From CALCKU01 sp964571595 (GTDB taxonomy: Bacteria > Pseudomonadota > Alphaproteobacteria > Caulobacterales > Maricaulaceae), in contig CAZNCJ010000068.1 of NCBI GenBank assembly GCA_964571595.1, positions 1-12,411 of the forward strand: DNA of 12,411 nucleotides, written 5' to 3'. The notes beneath the pieces are model-generated. The model searched no databases and was not told the origin of the DNA. It saw nothing but the letters and a program-made list of their open reading frames with translations. Of the stretch, positions 6,497 to 12,411 are shown one piece after another. The position numbers were made by a program, and so were the translations under genes. Each line of letters opens with the position of its first letter. Positions within the stretch are counted from its first letter, which is position 1.

Positions 6497-8050
6497 TTAT
6501 GATTGAGGAAGGCCCAGACGACCCGGCAAGGTAATTTCTGCCGACAAACCGCCCAAATCGGATTTCTTTAAAACAAATTCGCCTTTATAGGCTTTGGCCA
6601 AATCCCCGACAATAGAAAGGCCGAACCCTGTACCTGGTTTGGTTTCGTCCAGTCTTATCCCGCGTTGAATGGCTTGCTCATATTGCGCGTCAGTGAGCCC
6701 CTTCCCGTCATCTTCGACGGTTATTCTTAGCCGCGTATTATCGTCTTGGAGAATATGCGCCCTCACCCGCACAGTGGATTTGCACCATTTACAGGCATTA
6801 TCCATCAGATTGCCGATAAGCTCATCAAGGTCGCGTTTTTCACCCCGAAAGACGACACCTTCTTGCAAACCTATGTCGAAATCTATGTCACGATTTCCGT
6901 AAATACGCGCGAGCGTACGCTTCATAGGTTCCACAACGTCTGAAACAGATGTCACTGCGCCGATCATTTGCCCGCGAGCGGCGGCCCGCGCCCTTTGTAA
7001 ATGATGGTCGACCTGATTTTTCATAATATCAGACTGACGGCCAACAATTTCCGCCAAAGTTTCGGTACCCGTTGCGCTTTTCTTAAAGAGTTTAGACGCT
7101 TTTCTGTTTGTTTTGGCGCGGTCTGATTCGTTGACCAAAACGGCCAGAGGCGTTTTGAGGGCATGAGCGAGATTGCCGACATGTGTGCGCGCCCTGTCCA
7201 CAACATCCCGATTATGGGCGATTAATGTGTTAAGCTCGCGCGCCAGAGGCTGGATTTCTGATGGGTAATCCCCCGCTACATCCGTTCTTAAGCCTTCCCT
7301 CACGCCGATGACTTCATCTCGCAGATCAAAGATTGGCTTAAGCCCCACACGCACCTGCGTATATATCCCGATCACAAGACCCAAAGACAGCAGAGATAAT
7401 AGCGCCGTAGCAATATAGCCAAATCGGCGAATGGTTTTACGGGCAGGTCGTCTATCCGCGGCGGCGATAATAACAACGGGGCGCTCATTCATATTGGGGA
7501 AAATCACGGACCGCGCCACAAGGCGCAATGTCTCGTTCTCATCAGGTCCGTCCGCATAGGCGCGAATATCTTCACCCAGATGCGTCATAATATGATCACT
7601 CACATCAGGGGAGAGCTGTAAGGCCTCACCCGACAGGGAGCGCGAGGTTTTCAGCACATCAATCTCGCCAGTGGCTTTCAAAAAGCCGATAAGCCAATAA
7701 CGCCCTGATAATGCCCGTTGATAGCGCGGGTCTACAGGTTCAATAATCAGACTTAATGGCTCAGAATTTTTATCCAGACTTTTATCCAGACTTTCATTCA
7801 GCGCAAAACTGTCCTCGCGACCATCCGGGTCGATTTGCACAGGCACTTCGGTTTGAACATTGGCGATTAAGGATGTCACCGCGCTTTCAAGCGGGTCGTC
7901 AAAAAGCCTGAGGGTCGAGCTTTGATAGAGCCAGATTAAAATAGCCGCGCATATACCCAATATGGGTAAGGTCCAGAGGGCTGAACTGCGCACAAGGCGC
8001 AAGACAAGAGAGGGGTGACGCTTTTGGATCTGCCCCTGATCTGCGCGCAT
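6497..8050 (-). CDS. PhoQ-like sensor histidine kinase
   Basis: This 517-residue inner-membrane kinase has a first membrane segment at about 23-43, a large periplasmic sensor region at about 45-208, a second segment at about 210-231, and a HAMP-like linker to about 282. The H-box VGNLAHALKTPLAVL has phospho-acceptor His296. The HxLKTPL form, rather than HxLRTPL, is the PhoQ-like type. The ATPase domain has N-box NLMDNACKW (414-422), G1 EDDGKG and G2 GTGFGLSI (473-480), all intact. Its ATG shares one base with the TAA of the regulator gene (TAATG, 8048-8052), implying translational coupling. The periplasmic part carries a duplicated SLDK (residues 87-94) from a perfect 12-bp tandem repeat. A role in sensing envelope or cation signals is a family-level inference. 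Confidence 0.93.
   Translation of the reverse strand: MRADQGQIQKRHPSLVLRLVRSSALWTLPILGICAAILIWLYQSSTLRLFDDPLESAVTSLIANVQTEVPVQIDPDGREDSFALNESLDKSLDKNSEPLSLIIEPVDPRYQRALSGRYWLIGFLKATGEIDVLKTSRSLSGEALQLSPDVSDHIMTHLGEDIRAYADGPDENETLRLVARSVIFPNMNERPVVIIAAADRRPARKTIRRFGYIATALLSLLSLGLVIGIYTQVRVGLKPIFDLRDEVIGVREGLRTDVAGDYPSEIQPLARELNTLIAHNRDVVDRARTHVGNLAHALKTPLAVLVNESDRAKTNRKASKLFKKSATGTETLAEIVGRQSDIMKNQVDHHLQRARAAARGQMIGAVTSVSDVVEPMKRTLARIYGNRDIDFDIGLQEGVVFRGEKRDLDELIGNLMDNACKWCKSTVRVRAHILQDDNTRLRITVEDDGKGLTDAQYEQAIQRGIRLDETKPGTGFGLSIVGDLAKAYKGEFVLKKSDLGGLSAEITLPGRLGLPQS
7768..7791 (-). repeat. 12-bp tandem duplication inside the kinase gene
   Basis: TTTTATCCAGAC occurs twice without a gap (7768-7779 and 7780-7791). 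Because 12 is a multiple of three, the frame is kept and the protein gains SLDKSLDK in the periplasmic sensor region. It is likely a slippage duplication and may vary between strains. Confidence 0.7.
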
Positions 8051-8724
8051 TAGGCAGTGGCGGTTTTCGGATCAACCAGTCGGTAACCCAAGCCGCGTAC
8101 AGTCTCTATTCTATCAACGCCGAGTTTCTTTCTTAAGCGTCCGACAAAGACTTCAATCGTGTTGGAATCGCGGTCAAAATCCTGATCATAAATATGCTCA
8201 ACCAATTCTGTGCGCGAAATCACTCGCCCATTATGGGTCGCCATATAGCTCAGAATTCTAAACTCATGCGAGGTTAATTTGATCGGTTGACCGTCAACAA
8301 AAGCGCGAGCCGCCCGATTATCAACCAATAAAGCGCCGATCTCCAGACTATCCGTTGTATGACCGGCCGAGCGGCGCATGAGGGCGCGTAGGCGGGCCAG
8401 TAATTCTTCAGTGTGAAACGGCTTGGTGAGATAATCATCCGCCCCAGCATCAAAGCCGGAGACCTTTTCGCTCCACTGATTACGGGCTGTGAGAATAATA
8501 ACCGGGAATTTTTTACCGTCAGCACGCCATTTTTGTAAAATGCTCACACCGTCAATTTGCGGCAATCCCAAATCCAGCACTACCGCATCATAAGGTTCTG
8601 TATCGCCTAGATAGTGACCTTCCTCACCGTCATTGGCCGTATCTACGGCATAACCATTATCTTTAAGAACTTCTGAAAGTTGCCGGGACAAGTCCGGGTC
8701 ATCTTCGACTACCAAAATCCGCAT
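8050..8724 (-). CDS. OmpR-family response regulator (PepSY/PhoQ-like kinase partner)
   Basis: This 224-residue cytoplasmic transcription factor is the partner of the kinase that begins at its own stop codon. The receiver domain has VVEDDPD, phospho-acceptor Asp51 (AVVLDLGLP), Thr79 and the Lys101-Pro pair (YLTKPF). The winged-helix domain has LTSHEFRILSYMATHNGRVI, then NTIEVFVGRLRKKLG and the ending VRGLGYRLVD. The recognition helix region is of the PhoP/QseB-like type, without proof of orthology. The start has a GAGG ribosome-binding site five bases before ATG. It follows the PepSY gene by 30 bases, across a small TCCGC/GCGGA hairpin. It differs clearly from the other regulator in the window, so the two systems are paralogues and not a recent duplication. 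Confidence 0.95.
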   Translation of the reverse strand: MRILVVEDDPDLSRQLSEVLKDNGYAVDTANDGEEGHYLGDTEPYDAVVLDLGLPQIDGVSILQKWRADGKKFPVIILTARNQWSEKVSGFDAGADDYLTKPFHTEELLARLRALMRRSAGHTTDSLEIGALLVDNRAARAFVDGQPIKLTSHEFRILSYMATHNGRVISRTELVEHIYDQDFDRDSNTIEVFVGRLRKKLGVDRIETVRGLGYRLVDPKTATA

Positions 8725-8736
8725 AACTACCTCGAA

Positions 8737-8754
8737 TCCGCTAATATTTGCGGA
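8737..8754 (-). repeat. Small hairpin between the PepSY and regulator genes
   Basis: TCCGC (8737-8741) and GCGGA (8750-8754) flank an 8-base AT loop, just after the PepSY stop. It has no T-run. It may separate expression of the small secreted protein from that of the two-component genes, as inter-cistron hairpins can, but this is inference. Confidence 0.35.
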
Positions 8755-9156
8755 CTAACCTTTGACTCGTCCTGTCGCGGCGTCAATAAAAACATCTAAG
8801 ACATGACCATCTTTTCTTTGCAAGCGTACGCGATAAACGCCCTGACTTGGAAAAACATCAAGAACTTTGGCCTTCGGATATTTCTTTTTGGCGATTGATT
8901 TTGCCATACGCACAGAAATACGTTTTTGTGCATATCTGACAATCTGGTTCTGGCCGCCATATTGATAGTTTGGAGCCTGACCATATTGGGCCTGCGCATA
9001 AGGGCTCTGCTTATAGTGTTTTGTATGTGCTTTATACGGCTTTGCAGACGCAGATAAGGGTATTAAAACAGGCACAACAAAAAGGCTCAAACATAAGCCA
9101 GTCAGCCGTTTTTGACGGCTCTTTTTGCGCTGTGGTTTCCCATTAATATTCATCAT
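8755..9156 (-). CDS. Small secreted PepSY-domain protein
   Basis: The product is 133 residues. A very basic start (about 8-18, KPQRKKSRQKR) precedes a hydrophobic segment (LCLSLFVVPVLIPLSASA), giving a signal peptide probably cut near residue 38. A Tyr/Gln-rich linker (about 41-70) follows. Residues about 80-131 form a PepSY module: the helix VRMAKSIAKKKYPKAKVLDV, then strands VYRVRLQRKDGHVLDVFIDAATGRV, which is the typical ending. PepSY domains are thought to inhibit proteases or to modulate envelope sensing. Their frequent pairing with PhoPQ-like systems in alphaproteobacteria fits this locus, where the protein heads the regulator-kinase unit. It may therefore be both target and modulator of that system. 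Two adjacent ATGs could start it; the first is used here. Confidence 0.88.
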   Translation of the reverse strand: MMNINGKPQRKKSRQKRLTGLCLSLFVVPVLIPLSASAKPYKAHTKHYKQSPYAQAQYGQAPNYQYGGQNQIVRYAQKRISVRMAKSIAKKKYPKAKVLDVFPSQGVYRVRLQRKDGHVLDVFIDAATGRVKG

Positions 9157-9180
9157 GCCCCATCTCTATTTCATCGCCCC

Positions 9181-9206
9181 TGAACTTAAGCTGAATATGC
9201 TATTCA
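9181..9206 (-). promoter_or_regulatory. Candidate operator upstream of the PepSY gene
   Basis: The plus strand shows TGAAC at 9181-9185 and TGAAT at 9192-9196, spaced 11 bases apart. The second copy is part of a perfect palindrome, TGAATA-TGC-TATTCA (9192-9206). The site lies in the 65-base gap between the J-protein stop and the PepSY start. Direct repeats at one helical turn suit an OmpR-type regulator, and self-regulation by the adjacent regulator is inferred. A clear -10 could not be assigned. Confidence 0.35.
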
Positions 9207-9221
9207 TTTTGCGATAATTTT

Positions 9222-10181
9222 TTATGACCCGTCAGTCATACCCTTTCTGGGGTCAAAATTATCACTTTTTGTGTGTAATTTCGCCCATTTCAGTAGTTCT
9301 GGTGCGGATTTATCCTCCAAAACAATTTGCGGACTGACCAATAAATCACCGCCTTTAATGCCTTTTCCGCGTAGGCGCAGGGTTGTTCCGCTATTTGTAC
9401 CCGCCGGAATATTTAACTGCACATGGCCTTCGGGCATGGAAATTTTAATTTTGGCGCCTAATAAAGCTTCTTGAAGGGAAATGGGTAATTTGAGGCGTAA
9501 ATTCTGGCCTTCGCGCTGGAAATATTTGTCTTTTAGAACCTCTATTTCCACCTTGGCATCGCCCGGCGCACCGCCATTAACCCCGCTTGCCCCTAATCCG
9601 CGCACACGCAATGTTTTGCCATCATCAATGGCTTTCGGGATTTTTACACTAAAACTTTTACCGTCCCGTCCCTTAATCTTACGGCTGCCGCCTTTTAAAG
9701 CTTCAAACAAGCTGAGCTTGACGCGGTAACGAATATCCTTGCCCTTTTTAGGCTGGGGACCCATGCCCCCCATACCGCCACTCATACCCCCGCCCATAGA
9801 GCCCATTTGCATACCAAAGAGGGATTGCAGCAAATCATTCATATCATTGCCGCCCATAGCCCCCATGGGGCCTTGGCCACCCCCGCGCCCACGTCTTTGA
9901 TTAAAACCACCAAAGCCGCCTGCCCCAAATCCGCCAGCGCCAAAGGGGCTGCGTTGCTGGCCTGTACCGTCTATCTGGCCGCGGTCATATTGCGCTTTGA
10001 GTTTTTTGTCTGAGAGAAGCGTATAGGCCGCCGAAATTTCTTTGAACTTCTCGGCCACTTTTTCATTACCCTGATTGACATCAGGATGATATTTCTTGGC
10101 CAATTTGCGATAGGCTTTGCTAATATCATCAGACGACGCTGATTTTGTCAGGCCCAGTAATTTATAGGGGTCTTTTGCCAC
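9222..10181 (-). CDS. DnaJ/CbpA-like co-chaperone without zinc finger
   Basis: This 319-residue J-domain protein stimulates DnaK ATP hydrolysis and hands over unfolded clients. The J domain (4-70) has the essential HPD at 32-34 (AKKYHPDVNQG) and the helix KFKEISAAYTLLSD. The Gly/Phe-rich region (79-93, repeated GAGGF) leads into an unusual Gly/Met-rich linker (about 105-141). The C-terminal client-binding domains (about 149-305) have DIRYRVKLSLFEALKGG and LPISLQEALLGAKIKI. No CxxCxGxG repeats are present, so it is a class II (CbpA-like) member and not DnaJ itself. It starts at GTG (10179-10181) with AAGGA about seven bases upstream. A heat-shock-type promoter lies just before it, so it is probably transcribed on its own. 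The length is usual for the class. Confidence 0.93.
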   Translation of the reverse strand: MAKDPYKLLGLTKSASSDDISKAYRKLAKKYHPDVNQGNEKVAEKFKEISAAYTLLSDKKLKAQYDRGQIDGTGQQRSPFGAGGFGAGGFGGFNQRRGRGGGQGPMGAMGGNDMNDLLQSLFGMQMGSMGGGMSGGMGGMGPQPKKGKDIRYRVKLSLFEALKGGSRKIKGRDGKSFSVKIPKAIDDGKTLRVRGLGASGVNGGAPGDAKVEIEVLKDKYFQREGQNLRLKLPISLQEALLGAKIKISMPEGHVQLNIPAGTNSGTTLRLRGKGIKGGDLLVSPQIVLEDKSAPELLKWAKLHTKSDNFDPRKGMTDGS

Positions 10182-10201
10182 GCAACATCCTTTCAGATGT
10201 T

Positions 10202-10229
10202 ATGTAGGCCAAGCTGGGGGGATTTCAAG
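10202..10229 (-). promoter_or_regulatory. Candidate heat-shock (RpoH) promoter of the J-protein gene
   Basis: Reading the minus strand, CTTGAAA (10229-10223) is followed by CCTACAT (10208-10202), with exactly 17 bases between CTTG and the second box. The alphaproteobacterial RpoH pattern as I know it is CTTG, about 17 bases, then CYTATNT, so there is one mismatch. It lies 21 bases before the GTG start, giving a leader of only about 14 bases. Its position before a chaperone gene supports the call. Confidence 0.6.
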
Positions 10230-10250
10230 ACAAAGCTGACGAGCAGCAAG

Positions 10251-11729
10251 TCAAATATCCACCCGCACTTCCGCCCCGAAGCCGTAAAGCTCTGAGCCTT
10301 GGGCAATCGTGACATAATAGGCCATAGCCAGTGTCGTATGGGCCCCGCCGCTTAGCTCAAGCCGAGATGTGTCCGTCTCAAATCCTTCCAGCAAATCTCC
10401 GTCCTTGAAAAGCTGCACGCGGTAAAACTCTCTTGTTTCGGAAAGAGGGACATCTAGAGCGGCCCAATTATCCCCGCCAAGACGTGTGCGGCGTATCCAA
10501 GACAGGTTCGAGCTTGTCTCTCCTATGGCCAGTTTTACATGCACAGGTGAGAGCGGGCGAAGCTGGCGGGCCCGATAGGTAAAATCAAAAGGCAGGGCAT
10601 TGCGTCTGGCGATCTGACTGTTAAGGAAAATGATTTGGTCGATAAAATCATGGGCGATGTCATAGGTTTCAAGCCCTGTATAAAGCGCCACACAGCGTGC
10701 CCCTTCGGCGATAATGTCTACCATTTCTGCCTCACTGCCACCCTGCCCGCGTAATAACCGGCTAAAGCGGTAAGTGTTGGGCGCAATAAGCTCAATATTT
10801 TGAGCTTGTAAAATCTCCCAGCCCAGCGGCGTTTCAACAGCAAAATAATTCGCCCCCGAGAACAAATTATCTTGTGTGACAGATGAGAACTTTCCTGTTT
10901 CAAATCTGGCGTCGAAATGATTGGCCCGGTCAAATCGCCCGACAGGCCCGCGCGCAAGAGGTGCGGTGAGATAACCCGTCCGAGCTGAGCGCGACAAAGT
11001 AAGCCGAGATGTATTAACACCGCCCGGTTGTGATGAGATATTCACAGTAGAAAACGGGCTGGCATTTGCGCCCAGATACGGGCCTTGGCGTTCAGCCTCA
11101 CCGTTAATATGGGGTATGTCCAAGACCAACATATCAGGTGCGCTAAACCAGATAGGCTGCGTCGCTTGTATGGGTCTTAATCCAGAGACAAGTCCTCCTG
11201 TCCCCGTCGCACCTAACTGTTGGGCATCTGCCGCAAGCCCGCCTTGCCTGACCACCCGACTGGCCTCAACGGAAAGGGCCTGTAGCCCGTCAATAGAGGT
11301 AACCTGCCAGAGGGGTTTGTCGCCAGTTGTATCATCAACCGCGGAAGCCGTGACGTTTGGCAAGCTGATAATATCGCCGACTTCCAGTTTCATATCTGAG
11401 CCGCGCAGACTAAAGTTAACCGACTGATCGCCTGCTAGGTTTTCGCGCAAAACACGTTCCGCGATAGATTTAGCAAAACCATGTCCCAATACGATAGGGA
11501 CATTAATGTCCAACACCCTTACCGTTTCTGCGGCCTGATCGCGCGCTGAGACAGAGCCAAGCTGAAAATCCCGCGCCCCGTCAATAAAATGCAGCCTGAC
11601 ATCTTTTAGGCGCAGGGCGCTATCAGCCTTGCTATATTGTATCTCGCCAATATTGGAGGCAGCAATATCATCAGAGGCGATAGTGACCCGGTCTTCTGCA
11701 AAACTGGAAATGATAAAATTCTTCGCAAT
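10251..11729 (-). pseudogene. GTA gp15-like baseplate/host-specificity protein, C-terminal part, 5' end lost
   Basis: The frame is open for 492 codons, from just after a TGA at 11730-11732 down to TGA at 10251-10253. It lacks an ATG, GTG or TTG until GTG at 11514-11516, which would give a 421-residue product. The 71 codons above that GTG already read like the family (LRLKDVRLHFIDGARDFQLG, then RDQAAETVRVLDINVPIVLG), so the GTG is internal and the true start has been lost. The protein resembles the end of the putative phage tail domain plus the C-terminal module of the very large gp15 of Rhodobacter-type gene transfer agents, which is about 1,300 residues in full as I recall. The TIM-barrel part is absent. 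It would sit in the particle baseplate and contact recipient cells. gp15 is the last gene of such clusters, which fits the unrelated J-protein gene downstream. A prophage tail gene is the alternative. Confidence 0.8.
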
Positions 11730-12411
11730 TCAGGTTCATCAATAACTCCGCTGTCTGTTCTTATTATGATACCGAGAGCAAAAGATTCTTTATTTTCACC
11801 TTTACGGACAAACTCTAGAAGAACACCGGCCTGAGAACCAACCTCGAAACCACAAGACACAACTCTACGAGGTTGCGTCTTTGGGGCTAATACCCCTGAT
11901 GGTAATTCCCATATTCTTGCAGCCCTATATATTTCGGGGTGTAGAGAAATTAACTTCCTGAACGATCTGTATGTTAACGATGCGGTATCATCTAATATTT
12001 CTGTTGCAGGATGTAGTTCTTCAAGACGTTTAACTTCAGTCTTCATATCAAAGAGGGTTTTTCTCTTTCCTGCAACATATTGCATGCGATGTGGGGCTTT
12101 TTTTTTAATTGGAAGAGCGGGACCAAAAACAACACCTGGGCCACCTACTCCACCTCTATCCGATGAAGAAACCTTTGAGATCATATTGACTGTAACATCG
12201 CCTTCCGTCTGTCTTCCAGGTTTTGTTTCTTTCGGATCTTTGGGTCTCATTCGTCGAATTTTGACTCCAGTTATATTTGGAAAAACATCTACAATATCAT
12301 TTTGCGAGCGCCTTCTGAATTTAGGGCCTGATGGATTGTAACCTCCCCCTGATAGTTCAGCATCGCTCAGATCATTTTTAGATCTTTTCTTATTCCCTGT
12401 CTCAGGGTCAG
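11606..12411 (-). CDS. Possible TnsE-like transposition protein, partial at both ends
   Basis: The frame enters from beyond the window and runs 267 codons to TAA at 11606-11608. An internal ATG at 12248-12250 would give 214 residues. Only about the first 230 residues are native. The last 37 (from ILSFPV on) read GTA-gene DNA in a wrong frame, so the natural C terminus is missing. The visible part has a basic, Gly-rich, probably disordered region (1-110, including GGGYNPSGPKFRRRS), a helical stretch around RKTLFDMKTEVKRLEELHP, then alternating strands in PRRVVSCGFEVGSQ (from residue 180) and AGVLLEFVRKG. That last arrangement recalls the C-terminal domain of TnsE, the Tn7 protein that picks replicating DNA as target. 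The resemblance is from memory and weak, so TnsE-like is a hypothesis. AGA, ATA and GGA codons are commoner than in neighbouring genes, suggesting horizontal transfer. Confidence 0.5.
   Translation of the reverse strand, partial: DPETGNKKRSKNDLSDAELSGGGYNPSGPKFRRRSQNDIVDVFPNITGVKIRRMRPKDPKETKPGRQTEGDVTVNMISKVSSSDRGGVGGPGVVFGPALPIKKKAPHRMQYVAGKRKTLFDMKTEVKRLEELHPATEILDDTASLTYRSFRKLISLHPEIYRAARIWELPSGVLAPKTQPRRVVSCGFEVGSQAGVLLEFVRKGENKESFALGIIIRTDSGVIDEPELRRILSFPVLQKTGSLSPLMILLPPILARYNIARLIAPCA
11700..11740. other. Breakpoint joining the foreign gene to the GTA gp15-like remnant
   Basis: To the left of about 11,725 the minus strand reads GTA-like protein in one frame. To the right it reads the TnsE-like protein in another. 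The GTA frame hits TGA at 11730-11732 and again at 11736-11738 in the foreign DNA, and the foreign frame runs on into the GTA gene without sense. No insertion-sequence terminal repeat or transposon end is visible at the join. Confidence 0.6.

Noticed and set aside
10184..10201. AACATC/GATGTT hairpin around the ribosome-binding site of the J-protein gene as an RNA thermometer
   Set aside because: The predicted heat-shock promoter starts transcription near 10,195, so the upstream arm of the stem would not be in the mRNA.
11514..11516. GTG as the true start of the GTA-like protein
   Set aside because: Family-like coding sequence continues in frame for about 70 codons upstream, and no ribosome-binding site precedes the GTG.
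11700..11740. A transposon end or target-site duplication at the breakpoint
   Set aside because: No terminal inverted repeat, Tn7-type TGTGGG end or duplicated target bases could be seen on either side of the join.

Overview
The window looks like chromosomal DNA of an alphaproteobacterium of moderate GC, perhaps a marine Caulobacterales/Maricaulales-type organism. The clues are a GroEL with a Gly-Gly-Met tail, two OmpR-type two-component systems, a Tad-pilus-type TadG-like protein, a possible RpoH promoter of the alphaproteobacterial form, and a gene-transfer-agent (GTA)/phage baseplate gene. The taxon is inferred. After the groL tail, every recognised gene lies on the minus strand. UGA is used as a normal stop codon by several genes.

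Left end (1-1807): the 3' end of groL is followed by a strong, probably bidirectional terminator. A TadG-like, Asn/Gly-rich envelope protein converges on it. That gene carries an in-frame UGA at 575-577, after which the same frame stays open for 63 more sensible codons to a second stop at 383-385.

Envelope-stress block (1808-5805): a Do/HtrA periplasmic protease, an OmpR-family regulator and a sensor kinase lie in the order degP-RR-HK. An 11-bp direct repeat and a perfect palindrome sit upstream of the protease and are candidate operators. The kinase has an unusual stretch of about 35 residues inserted just before its last conserved strand, and it is encoded by hairpin-rich DNA.

Second signalling block (5806-9221): a secreted PepSY protein, a second OmpR-family regulator, a PhoQ-like kinase whose start overlaps the regulator's stop, and a DUF938-type methyltransferase form a probable operon. 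It also has an 11-bp-spaced repeat and a palindrome in front.

Chaperone gene (9222-10250): a zinc-finger-less DnaJ/CbpA-like co-chaperone with a Met/Gly-rich linker, preceded by a good match to an alphaproteobacterial heat-shock promoter.

Right end (10251-12411): the C-terminal part of a GTA gp15-like baseplate/host-specificity protein, whose 5' part is missing. It abuts, at about 11.72-11.73 kb, a foreign-looking gene in a different frame on the same strand. The last visible part of that protein recalls the C-terminal region of TnsE, the Tn7 target-selection protein. Both genes appear broken at this point, so it looks like a recombination or deletion scar, or an assembly chimera. It is the most interesting place in the window.
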